Assembly (NCBI GenBank): GCA_021613375.1
Contig: CM038725.1
Coordinates: 12,202,589-12,266,588, forward strand
Length of the DNA: 64,000 bases
DNA from: Megaleporinus macrocephalus
Taxonomy: Eukaryota; Chordata; Actinopteri; Characiformes; Anostomidae
Direction: 5' to 3'
A program made the translations under genes and the position numbers. The notes beneath the pieces are model-generated. The model worked only from the letters and a program-made list of their open reading frames with translations. It ran no database searches and had not been told where the DNA came from. Numbering within the stretch: the stretch's first letter is position 1; each line of letters opens with the position of its first letter. Below, piece after piece: positions 35,643-47,200 of the stretch.

Positions 35643-36122
35643 TCCCCAAATGGTAATAATGTGGAACTTCACAAGTCAAACTCCAACTGGTTCATTTTGA
35701 AAGAATTACTCGTGAAAAAAGCTGAAAGACTTTGGAATAACCATTGTGCAATTCTGATTAAGTACAGATTCTGACGTGTGCACTGGGCTACCAAACCAGA
35801 ATTGCAACATGTACAGTCGGCCTTGTGTTTTAACAGTAGCCAAGTATTCAAATAAAACCAACCAGATACATCCTGATCTTTCCACTTTCCTATCTGACCC
35901 ACAAATCAGACACAAACAATTAGTCAGCGTGCAGTATCACAGCAACATATCACTACTCCAGCGCTGAATGCAGCCAAACCCCAGGAACTGGAACAAACAT
36001 CCTCAAACATATTTTTAATTAATTATTGTGTAATTAAAGAGAATCTGAAATACACTCTATACATGTTACTCATACACAAGCAGCGACAGGCTGTGGAAAT
36101 AAAGCCTAGAGTAATTCTGTGG

Positions 36123-36303
36123 ACATACTGACCTCCAGCAGGCTGTGCTAGAGCTTCTCTCCAGCATTAAAGGTCCCAGGGCACTGGTTCAAACTGGTGA
36201 ACTGGACAGCCAACAGAAACAGAGGCACCTGGAGGCCCTTCAGCACTTATAGACTGGCCAACCATCCACACACCAGCAGGTCTTCCAAGGACAGCATGGA
36301 CAG
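36123..36303 (-). pseudogene. Degenerate exon fragment of the SLC16A transporter
   Basis: Aligns by eye with 42990-43320, the 3' half of SLC16A exon 3 including its donor. Landmarks in order are catactgacc (parent cgtactgacc, the donor region), agagcttctc, ggtcccagggc (parent agtcccagggc), cacctggagg, ctggccaaccatccacac (parent ttggccagccatccacac), ccagcaggtc and acagcatggaca (parent agcacggacatg). About 150 bp of the parent, between the ccagggc and cacctggagg blocks, is missing, and the frame is broken. It lies about 4.5 kb beyond the parent's stop codon in the same orientation. Confidence 0.8.
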
Positions 36304-36859
36304 GGGATAGATAATCAAATGGTTTTATAATCATAGCATGTTGTAATATAACACACCTACTCCAGGAGGCATGTTTCTTGTGATGTAGTGCTTCTGTGTA
36401 GCTCTCTGTTTAGTGGTACACCGTCTGTTAGCATCATGAAATGTCTCCAGCCACAGACGCTTATACAGAAAAACACTATTATATACTACACCACACTATA
36501 TAACACTATACAGATTTATTATACATTGTGCACACATGGAGGTGTAGCGCAGCTTACTCACATATGGTGTCTGAAAGAGGCAGTAAATACCGGTAAGAAG
36601 CCAGAGATTAGAACCCAGGTAAGGCCTAGAAATATTTGGTGTGTTGACCTAAGATTTATTCAAAGAGGATTATTATTCCTCAGTCTAGATATAAGGATAG
36701 TTTTATGAAGGATAAATGGTTACATGTTTGAAGAAATGCATTCCTAATTCCTAGGTGGATTGCAAAGCTGCAATGAGGTGTAATAGATAAGGCTGTAATG
36801 TAACATGTAACATGTTTCCTTTAGTACTTTTGCATTGCGTTTGTTAAGCGTCCAGTGTA

Positions 36860-37247
36860 TATACCTGAGCCTGTTCTACCGAGGGAGCTTTAAAACACAC
36901 ATAGGAGCTTCTCAAATGGCTCTCTGCCAAAATATATAGTCCATAAACTGTCTGATATCTGTCCGTGAGGCGTGTAGACTATGTGTCATTTGTGCCTCTT
37001 AATGTCCAGTCGGAGCTCAAACTTTTAGTCTTAACCATTTATACATCACACATTAGAGGGTAATGTGTTAACACATATACAAAATCATCCATAGATTACA
37101 AATCCATTACAAAATAATAATACTTTTAATTCCTAACACACTCACATTAGAGTAATCAACTTATCAACTTATCAGATTAATCAACTAATAGAAAATAAAG
37201 AATCCTTAGATTAATCAATCAGTAAATTAAGTGTTAGGTGCAGCCCT
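36860..37247. mobile_element. hAT-like MITE family D, copy 1
   Basis: Shares gagctttaaaacacacatag or its variant and ctctctgccaaaatatatag with 63450-63520. The shared right end has tcctaacacactca, several gattaatca blocks and gtgcagccctag. A gcagccct end and ATTAATCGATTAAT-type interior are features of a widespread fish hAT-derived MITE. No target duplication was found. Confidence 0.6.
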
Positions 37248-38350
37248 AGTAATAGAGGAGTGGTGAGGAGAGTCAGGGATCCCTTCTTGTCCTACGAAAT
37301 GTATATAATCTGGGTTTAGTTGATGCCAACTAAAACTCAAGATTAACACTTAACTCCTTAGCAATTAACTCCTTAATCTTTAATAAAAGTAGTACTACAC
37401 TTTTCCACCAAGCCTGGTTCTTGACATGTATTTTTTATGTATTTTGTTTCTGAACTATTTATGTAATTTGTCAAAAAAAAATCACCAGCTATAGTCAAAA
37501 CGGCATAGGTCATGTAAAAGAGGTTTTGGTTTTAGGCTTCTCATAGTTCATATCATGAATTGGAAAACACTGGTGTTATGTGCAGGGGTTGTTTGTTTCT
37601 GTGTTCTCTTGTTCCTCTCACCTTTCCAAGTCCTTCCTTTCTTTAATTATCTAACAGTCTACAGGAGTGCTTGCTGAGCTGACTGAGACTCTGTGCTAAT
37701 TGACTGAGCTGGTGTTGGAGGATGGCTTATAATCAAGTCGACCGGCTGCATCTGGGCTCCTTCTCCTTCTCCTGACCCTACCAGCCAAACCATGATTTGG
37801 AGAAGTGTGGCATGGTTCCCATGCGTTACTAAACTTTGGTCATTCATTTATGATTCTCTACAGTGGCATGTAAAATCCTGTGCCTAAAGCTTAACTCTTT
37901 AGCTTGGAAGCTGTAAAGGGTGTAGCCTATTTCTTTTGGGGTTTTAGTATGTAACCTAACTTGCTCAGGGAGTTAGATTATGTTTGTTGTATTTTCTTTT
38001 CATTTAAGGTTAAGTTAGTTTGGGGAGGAATCTTTTTGTATTGTCTTGGGCTGAGGCCATCCCTGAAGTCTTGTGCTTCCTTAATGGCAAAATAACACTT
38101 GAGACTTGCATCTTTGTGTCTGTGAATGGTCTGGTGGGTCGAGGTTTGGGAAAGTTTGGGGAGACACTTCTTATGTAACAACCGTAACAACTGGTGAATA
38201 CCAGAATGTGAAAATGACACGGTCTTAACAGAAATTCCACCTTAAGAACAGTGGGTGAACAAGGCCCAGGTTGTGGCTGAAATCACACCCTAGTTACAGT
38301 TTAGTGTTCTATTAATTTTGCAGTGTTGTCCGAATTCTCAGTGGACAATT

Positions 38351-39870
38351 AAGATGCGTCCGAAATCGCCTACTTGACTACTACTCAGTAGTGAAATCAG
38401 TAGGCGAGCAGTGTCTAATATGTCTGAATACTCAGTAGTGAAATCAGTAGGCGAGCGGTGTCTAGTATGTCTGAATACTCAGTAGTGAAATCAGTAGGCG
38501 AGCAGTGTCTAGTATGTCTGAATACTCAGTAGTGAAATCAGTAGGCGAGCGGTGTCTAGTATGTCTGAATACTCAGTAGTGAAATCAGTAGGCAAGCGTG
38601 TCTAGTATGTCTGAATACTCAGTAGTGAAATCAGTAGGCGAGCGTGTCTAGTATGTCTGAATACTCAGTAGTGAAATCAGTAGGCGAGCGTGTCTAGTAT
38701 GTCTGAATACTCAGTAGTGAAATCAGTAGGCGAGCGGTGTCTAGTATGTCTGAATACTCAGTAGTGAAATCAGTAGGCGAGCGTGTCTAGTATGTCTGAA
38801 TACTCAGTAGTGAAATCAGTAGGCGAGCGGTGTCTAGTATGTCTGAATACTCAGTAGTGAAATCAGTAGGCAAGCGTGTCTAGTATGTCTGAATACTCAG
38901 TAGTGAAATCAGTAGGCGAGCGTGTCTAGTATGTCTGAATACTCAGTAGTGAAATCAGTAGGCGAGCGTGTCTAGTATGTCTGAATACTCAGTAGTGAAA
39001 TCAGTAGGCAAGCGTGTCTAGTATGTCTGAATACTCAGTAGTGAAATCAGTAGGCGAGCGCGGCTAGTATGTCTGCATACTCAGTAGTGAAATCAGTAGG
39101 CGAGCGCGGCTAGTATGTCTGAATACTCAGTAGTGAAATCAGTAGGCGAGCGCGGCTAGTATGTCTGCATACTCAGTAGTGAAATCAGTAGGCGAGCGCG
39201 GCTAGTATGTCTGAATACTCAGTAGTGAAATCAGTAGGTGAGCGCAGCTAGTATGTCTGAATACTCAGTAGTGAAATCAGTAGGTGAGCGCAGCTAGTAT
39301 GTCTGAATACTCAGTAGGTATTGAGTAGTAGGTGAACGGTAACCGGATCACCTACTGAATCGGCAGCCATGTTTATGTAGGCGAACACAGCACACTGTGT
39401 ATCCCATGATTCACCTGGAGCTGCGGATGAATTCAAAGTGGAGTAAATAAACGGTGTAAAGCTGAACGTCGACTGTGTGTACGTAGCTATGGCTAGTGAA
39501 CTGCCGCTACAGAAGCTAGCACTACTGCTGAGATAAACAATGATTACATTCCTCCCGTTATATATTCTCTGAGCTACAGCTCTACACCAGCTTATACATA
39601 ATCAGACAAAAACACAGATCAGTGTCACATAAAGATCTAAATCTGTCAGTAAATGAGCTTTTAAGTGAACAGCAGGACACTGGTGGTCTTTTACGCTGGT
39701 GGTCTGACAGGTGGTCACAGGACGCTGGCAATATGGTGGACGTAGTACGTCCGAGCTTGTGTGGCTACTAAACCTCTCCTACTGAAATTAACTACTAGTC
39801 TGCCGCTCAAGCAGTACGTACTGACTCTAATCCAGTACCTACTGACTAGTAGGCGATTTCAGACGCACCT
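38351..39870. mobile_element. DNA-transposon-like element carrying a minisatellite, copy 1
   Basis: The left end, aagatgcgtccgaaatcgcc plus tact, and the right end, agtaggcgatttcagacgca plus cct, are inverted repeats. TTA occurs on each side (38348-38350 and 39871-39873 by my reading), which would fit a 3-bp target duplication of the PIF/Harbinger type. The class remains unproven. The body from 39310 to 39870 matches 62100-62647 closely (gtattgagtagtaggtgaac, cctactgaatcggcagc, tgtgtacgtagcta, gctacagctc, gacgctggcaatatggtgga). Between the left end and this body lies a tandem array absent from the sister copy. No transposase is encoded. Confidence 0.8.
38381..39318 (+). repeat. 46/47-bp minisatellite inside the element
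   Basis: About 20 head-to-tail units begin ctcagtagtgaaatcagtag and continue gcgagcg(g)tgtctagtatg and tctgaata. Units vary by one G (gcgagcgg / gcgagcg), by gcaag for gcgag, and by gcgcggctag for gcgtgtctag in the last third. Variants are clustered along the array. The element at 62029-62647 has one unit at the corresponding place. Confidence 0.95.
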
Positions 39871-40830
39871 TTAGATTCCCTATATAGTTCATTAAAGTCT
39901 TACCCACAATGCACCGTAAAACTAGTGGACAACCAATGAGGCTGATGCCCCACAATGCATAACCGTTTGCTTGGAAAGTTTGTGGTGCTCATTTCCTCTA
40001 CTGTCTCCCTCACTGCTCCCCTATATAGTGTTCTACATAGAACAGTCTATGTAGTGAACAGGGAACGAGTTAACGAGTGGACCCTTTTAGACACACACCC
40101 AGTGTTTCTTTTTCCTATAACTAAGTAGTGTAGACCTCAAACGAGCAGCGCATGTACCTTTATATTTTCAGGTTAAATGCAACATGACGCATTATGGAAC
40201 ATTTCATACTTTGTTTTATTTTATTTCTCAGTATGTTTACCTCAGCATAAAACTTAAACTGGGCATTAAAGTGTGCAGAAAATTCCATATTTTAGGTCAT
40301 TTCAGTAGATGATGCTGTGTAAAACTTATTTTTCACATAAAAAGTCATTAAAAATGTCATTGGTCTGGCGGTTTTAAACATTCACATATAGTTGTACACT
40401 TACATGCACATTGCAAAGGTGTGGTGAAAGCTTCCACAGCAGCACCCGTTTCACATTAATTCATAATGAAGTGCATCAACAAAAGTAATATACGTCTGAC
40501 TATAAAAATAAAGAAAAAACACTTTCACTGCTTCTATAAAACATAATTACACAATAAATAAAAGATGAATTCAAGGTGGAATTAAATTAAATCAATAATT
40601 TGTTGTCATAGGCTGCAATACCTACATGTGCAAAAACTGTGTGTTTTTTGTTGTTGTTTTTTTTTTTTTTTTTTTAATGGGAAATGGCCACAACACACCA
40701 TTATGCCACCCACTTCTGGTTCTGGTGACTGTGTGTCTTTTATAAATTGCACACATTTTGTCCTAACACAAAAAATACATGAACTAATACAAAATAGTCC
40801 TATCTGAGCGCAGTGTCTTTGAGTGGTCCG

Positions 40831-43800
40831 TTAGTTTATCGGGCTGGTTTCACTGGGATCTGTGACTTTTCCTGAAGCAGACGTGTTCCTGCTCTTAATC
40901 TTCTCAACCAACATGTCGACCACTACAACGAAGACAGCTGACAGGATGATACAGAGCCCAGCCAGATAGAAAGCAGCACTGAAGTCATCGAGCCAGTCCA
41001 CCAGCCAACCTGTGATGGGGAGACACAAAGTGAAGCATCTGCTGTTTTTCTGTGAAGTTCATAATCACAAGATAATTATCCCTGTGTAATTATCTGGAGA
41101 GATTGAATTTGAAAAAAAAAAAAATCTCAATATATATGGGAAAACTAAAGCGCATTACACACTCTGACCTGTAGATGGTTCCATTGAGGCAGCATCCCAC
41201 TCTCATTTATCTCCCTGAGACCACTGACCGTTTTTAGGTGTGCTGGAAATATTCTAACACTGACTGAAACTATTCTAACTATGGAACTATGGCACTTTAT
41301 TTTGAACTTGGCCTCAAATACAACACAAAAAACTCCACCTATAGCCAAAAAGCTGCAGTTGCTCTTAAAAAAAGAAAAAAAAAAAACAATACCTATGCTG
41401 GACTTAGAAACAGTTACTGGTTAATTCTTCCTCCCAAACAGTCTGTTGCATTTTAAAACAACACTCTAATTGAATATAACAATATCTGTTGCCAAGTATG
41501 GATGTCTTCGTCCATTAAAGTGTTAAACAGAGGTTAGTTAGAATAGTTTCTATCATAGATAAACTTCCAGCAATCCTGAAAAATGGACAACTTGCTTAGG
41601 GAGATAACAGAATGAAGCATTGGTGCCATCTACAGGGCAGAGCAGGTAAAGCGCCAAAGTTTTTCCTGTATACAATCTTGAGATTATTTTTCTCAAATAA
41701 TTTATCTTGAGAAATTAATTATCATTAATAATAATAATAAGTCCTCCAGGATAATTCACCTAAGACAATAAAGTGATAATCTCAAGATAATTCATTTAAT
41801 ATAAAAAAAAAAGTTCTTTTACGCATCATAGAAAAATGTTTTTTTTTTCCTCTATGTTCTTACAAGGCTCTGTAATGATATGAAGTCAGCAGGAGAAGTG
41901 ATTAATACATTTTAATTCTCAAAACCTGCATACACAGCTTTCTTAAATAGCCACTTGATAGCCAGTAAGCAGGTTTCCAGCTGCTTCCAGTTCTGAACTA
42001 CAGTGGTGGACAAACTACATGAGACAACTACAACATGGCATCTTACAACGTACAAATGCAGATCTTTAAGGGAAGCAATTCAGTACTTTAGCTAAATCAG
42101 ATGTCTGTGACATCACAGAAATACGGTTACCCGTATTTTACCTGTATTTTACCCTGTATCCCCGTTCATCTTTATCAATAACCCCAAAAAGCCTGGAAGC
42201 TCAGTGCTAAAACCTAGAGGTAATGGGCCCCAATATCTTACTAGGCTTTCTCTTATCTTCACACCTTTGGGCTCTTCAGTGTGCATAGATTCTATTGCTA
42301 TCTAAGAAGAAATACCAAATAAGAAAACACTGGTGAATATCAGAATCTTGAAAACTGTGTGAGAGGGTTTTCAGATGAAATTTCACTTTAAAAGACAACT
42401 GGTGAATGAGGCCCAGTGTTCTCTGCTCCTCTTTACAGGTATATCAACCAGTTTTGGAGCAATGCATTACAGCAGCATGATTACTTTTCCTATAACTGTG
42501 TAGCTTAGCACAGTTACAGTAAATTGTTTTGCACTTAGATTACAGTCACTGATGTAATAGGGCTGTGTATTGGAAATAATATGGTTTATATCATGATTTA
42601 TAGGGGCTACGATTTGATATATTGCAATGTACAAACATTTATAAATTCCAATTTCAGGAAAACCTATAAGTGTGCTAACGCTAACGTAAGCGGTGGGGTT
42701 GAGGAATCTAATAGCTGAAGATGACTGCAACACTGCTATCTAGTGGTCAGGGGCTGAAACACAGCTCCACAATTTACAGTATCTACAGTAACATAAACAT
42801 AATATTGAGATATCCAAGTCTGTTGATATTTTCTGACACCCCTATGACATTTCTGCCTGTGTCTCTGAAAGAACAATCCTAATAATGTATGATTCATTAA
42901 AACTGAATATTGATTTCTTATATTTATAGATTATTCATGTCTCTGACATACGCACAGTATGTGTACTGTAAACACAGATGAAGTGGCCTTCGTACTGACC
43001 TGCAATAGGCAGCGAGAGTAACGCCCCAGAGCTTCTCACTAACATAAAAAGTCCCAGGGCGCTGTCAAAGCCCTCCAGCCCCACAATGTCCACGATGCTG
43101 ATGATATGGACGGCCACCACGCTGCCGAACAGGAAGCCATAAAATGCAGTAAAGACCACAATGGACCAGTAGCCTTGCCCTAGGGGCAGGAGCAGCAGCA
43201 CCACGCCCAGCATAGTGGCCGCCATGGCCAGCACCTGGAGGTTCCTCAGCAGTCTCAAATTGGCCAGCCATCCACACGCCAGCCTGCCCAGCAGGTCACT
43301 TAGGGCCAGCACGGACATGAGCGAGGCGGCCCAGTATTGCTCCACGCCAAGGTGATGAACATGTGGGACAAGGAACAGTGGGGGAACAAAGAAGCCGGCT
43401 GTGGCCAAAGTAGCAAAAACGATATATAAAAGAAGTTCGGGCCTACGGATTAGAGACCACTGAAATGGAGTCTTCTTGGACGTTTGGTTCAGTTCTTTGG
43501 AGCCCAATGTGGGCTGTTCTTTTGGGGAAGCTAGTTTTGGTTTAAGTGGTCTCATAAGCGCTCCACACACCCAGAGGTTGAGTTGAAGACCCCCTATGAT
43601 GAGCAGAGCTCCTTGCCACGAGTAGGCCTCAATAAGCCACTGAAAAAACGGGCTGAATGCCGTGGAAAAGACACATTCCCCGGAGCTGGAGATGGAGAAG
43701 GCGATGGGACGCCAGCGTTTGAAGTACCTGCTGACCATGCTGTTAGTTGACATCCAGCAGAAGGAACATCCCAGCCCTAGGAATCAGGACAAAATCATGG

Positions 43801-44224
43801 AAAATGATAAGCAACAAATTTAATAAAATAAAAGGTTCTCTGGTCAAAAGTTCTCTGGTCAGTTGATTTTAAAGTAAAAAAAGAAAACTATTTTTAAAAA
43901 ATGCACATGTTACTTCAATAAAAAAAACATAATGAAAACATTATGGAAAGGATTAAATGTTCCAAGGAAAAACACAGTTGTTTAAAACATTCAGTGCATA
44001 ATAAGTAGCCTAGTTACATTTTTATTTAAATTGAAAATGCAGGACAGAATTTAACCCAACAAAACAAGATAATGGTGAACACATTGTCCAGCATAAAATA
44101 AAATAAATTTAAACATAAACATAAAGGTCTCATTTAAAACAGTCTGTTTTGTGCTCTGTAATTTTTTAGAGACTCAAATAAATGTATACATTTAAAATTT
44201 TAAAAGTTAGCTGTTTGGTTGAAT

Positions 44225-44255
<31 letters not shown>

Positions 44256-47200
44256 TTCATTCATTTATTCATTGACCATCTGAGGAAATCTTTGATGCTC
44301 CCATCACTTTGGGCACCCTGGGCACCATATATGCCCACGTAATGTAAATCATATATCATAGTATAGAGAAAAAAATTCAAATAATATTTAAATAGTATTA
44401 GTATAGTAAGTAGTGTTTTATGTATTGTGTTGTTTATGTATTTACTTAACCTCTTTCCTTGTGGAAAACAACTATTTACAGTTATCATCTAATACCTAAC
44501 CCTAGCTAGGTATTATCTAATACCTAACCCCAACCTCTTGACTACACTGTACTTCATTAAGCTAAATCGAGATTGCTGGCGAAGGAATGTAATAATTCAT
44601 ACAATATCTGGGGCATCCAGTAGAAATCTGGAACTAAACTTTGTTCTTCAAACTGGAGCACAAGATATGATCTACTTCTTTCAAAATAAGATATTTATGC
44701 TATATTATATTGTATTTATGATTATTTACATCTGTTCTTATGATATGTCCTGTTCTTACTGGTGAAAAGATACTTTTTGCTTTTAAGCTTAGATGTTTGA
44801 GACTTTTGCACAGTAGTGTATGTAATTTGGTGTAAAGTGTAATTTGGCATGGTGTGATTGACCTAATCATAAACAGTGACACTACTGAGTCAATGTACAG
44901 TTCCAAAGGTAGGATCCCAGTATGTTCCACATGGGCAAGTAGTAAATGTGTCCTAACAGATGACTAAGCAGACTCCTTTCAAGTGTTTTGTCCTCTTTTT
45001 GGACAGTGGTCATCTGATCTACAAATCTAGCATTCCATATCCTTTTAATCAGCAGACATTCCTCTCTTAAGCCTTTCTTGCTCGTTTGAAGCTGTACTCT
45101 GGATTGTACTTTGAGAGAGATTCCAATTTTGTGGCGAGGGTGACAAAAATGATGATCCTCTTACGTGTAGTTGGCGAGAAGGGCCACTACTCTTATGTGT
45201 AGTTGGCAAGAAGGGCCACTACTCTTATGCGTAGTTGGTGAGAAGGGCCACTACTTTTATGTGTAGTTGATGAGAAGGGCCACTACTTTTATGTGCAGTT
45301 GGTGAGAAGGGCCACTACTCTTATGTGTAGTTGGAGAAAAGGGCCACTACTCTTCTGTGTAGTTGGTGAGAAAGGCCACTACTCTTATGTGTAGTTGGTG
45401 AGAAGGGCCACTACTCTTATGTGTAGTTGGAGAGAAGAGCCACTACTCTTATGTGTAGTTGGAGAGAAGAGCCACTACTCTTCTGTGTAGTTGGAGAGAA
45501 GAGCCACTACTCTTATGTGTAGTTGGAGAGAAGGGCCACTACTCTTATGTGTAGTTGGAGAGAAGAGCCACTACTCTTCTGTGTAGTTGGAGAGAAGAGC
45601 CACTACTCTTATGTGTAGTTGGAGAGAAGGGCCACTACTCTTATGTGTAGTTGAAGAGAAGGGCCACTACTCTTCTGTGTAGTTGGTGAGAAAGGCCACT
45701 ACTCTTATGTGTAGTTGGTGAGAAGGGCCACTACTCTTATGTGTAGTTGGAGAGAAGAGCCGCTACTCTTATGTGTAGTTGGAGAGAAGAGCCACTACTC
45801 TTCTGTGTAGTTGGAGAGAAGAGCCACTACTCTTATGTGTAGTTGGAGAGAAGGGCCACTACTCTTATGTGTAGTTGGAGAGAAGAGCCACTACTCTTAT
45901 GTGTAGTTGGAGAGAAGAGCCACTACTCTTCTGTGTAGTTGGAGAGAAGAGCCACTACTCTTATGTGTAGTTGGAGAGAAGAGCCACTACTCTTATGTGT
46001 AGTTGGAGAGAAGAGCCACTACTCTTCTGTGTAGTTGGAGAGAAGAGCCACTACTCTTATGTGTAGTTGGAGAGAAGAGCCACTACTCTTCTGTGTAGTT
46101 GGAGAGAAGAGCCACTACTCTTATGTGTAGTTGGAGAGAAGGGCCACTACTCTTATGTGTAGTTGGAGAGAAGAGCCACTACTCTTATGTGTAGTTGGAG
46201 AGAAGAGCCACTACTCTTCTGTGTAGTTGGAGAGAAGAGCCACTACTCTTATGTGTAGTTGGAGAGAAGGGCCACTACTCTTATGTGTAGTTGGAGAGAA
46301 GAGCCACTACTCTTCTGTGTAGTTGGAGAGAAGAGCCACTACTCTTCTGTGTAGTTGGAGAGAAGAGCCACTACTCTTATGTGTAGTTGGTGAGAAGGGC
46401 CACTACTCTTATGTGTAGTTGGAGAGAAGGGCCACTACTCTTCTGTGTAGTTGGAGAGAAGAGCCACTACTCTTATGTGTAGTTGGAAAGAAGGACGACT
46501 ACTTTACTGTGTGCTTTACAATATCTGTTGATACCTTGCAGAACTCCAAGGGACAGGTACATCCATGGTAGGCTCAGACTCAATGAGGCAATGATCATCC
46601 CTGAGGCAGCCAACACTGCACCGATCATCATAACACCACGCTGGGTGAGGTAGACACTGAGCGCTCCAGCCAGTGGAGCTGCAGAGAGGAAGCAACCACA
46701 ACAGTAAAAGTACAGTCAGTGAATCAGAATACAGAAATACAGAATACAGAAATGTTTCATGCATATTGTTTCTTGGTGGGCTCTGCATTGCTGCACTGTG
46801 TCCTATTACCCTCCTGAAGCCAACTCTGACTGACCCACATAAGTGGCCTCTTTGGAGTATTGCCCAAACCCATGTAGTTGATACAGTTACTCATGGACTA
46901 TGGCTTCTTTTACTGTCATGATGTCTGTTTTTCTGTTAATAATTTTTTGCCTTTTTGGATTAAATATACTGAGAGATTACTCATTGTTTAGCTCTCCAAG
47001 CTCCTCAAATTCTGTGACTGGAGATTTATTAAATCTCCACGAAGAACTTCATCCCATGTATCAGCAAAAGCTTTAGAACCCACAAATGCAAGTGAGCTCA
47101 CTACTGTTTTTACTGACTTTAAATGTTCTGAATGACATTTGTACTGTGGGAGAGATCAGTTTGCACCCTCCTACCAAAAACGCTGATTACGTCAACACAT

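Larger units (their letters stand above)
38322..40101. mobile_element. Outer MITE interrupted by a second element
   Basis: The left part, gtgttgtccgaattctcagt plus ggacaatta, and the right part from attccctatatagttcatta to gtggacccttttagacacac, look like two halves of one element split by 38351-39870. The split shows TTA on both sides of the inner element. The end-to-end inverted repeat (tgttgtcc… / …gacacaca) is weak, so the outer limits are approximate. Confidence 0.5.
32813..40830. other. Intergenic region between mboat4 and SLC16A (convergent genes)
   Basis: Eight kilobases filled by decayed copies of both flanking genes, four or more mobile elements and a minisatellite-bearing transposon, each listed separately. 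Outside them, 33300-34527, 34770-35270, 35650-36120, 36310-36850, 37250-38320 and 40110-40830 show no gene or RNA I can recognise. Confidence 0.6.

Noticed and set aside
38381..39318. Regularly spaced repeats that look like a CRISPR array
   Set aside because: The whole unit repeats, with no unique spacers between repeats; the host is a vertebrate and the array lies inside a transposon.
45162..46500. Regular 32-bp repeats considered as a CRISPR-like or gene-internal repeat
   Set aside because: Head-to-tail minisatellite without spacers, wholly intronic, with stop codons in the frames I checked.
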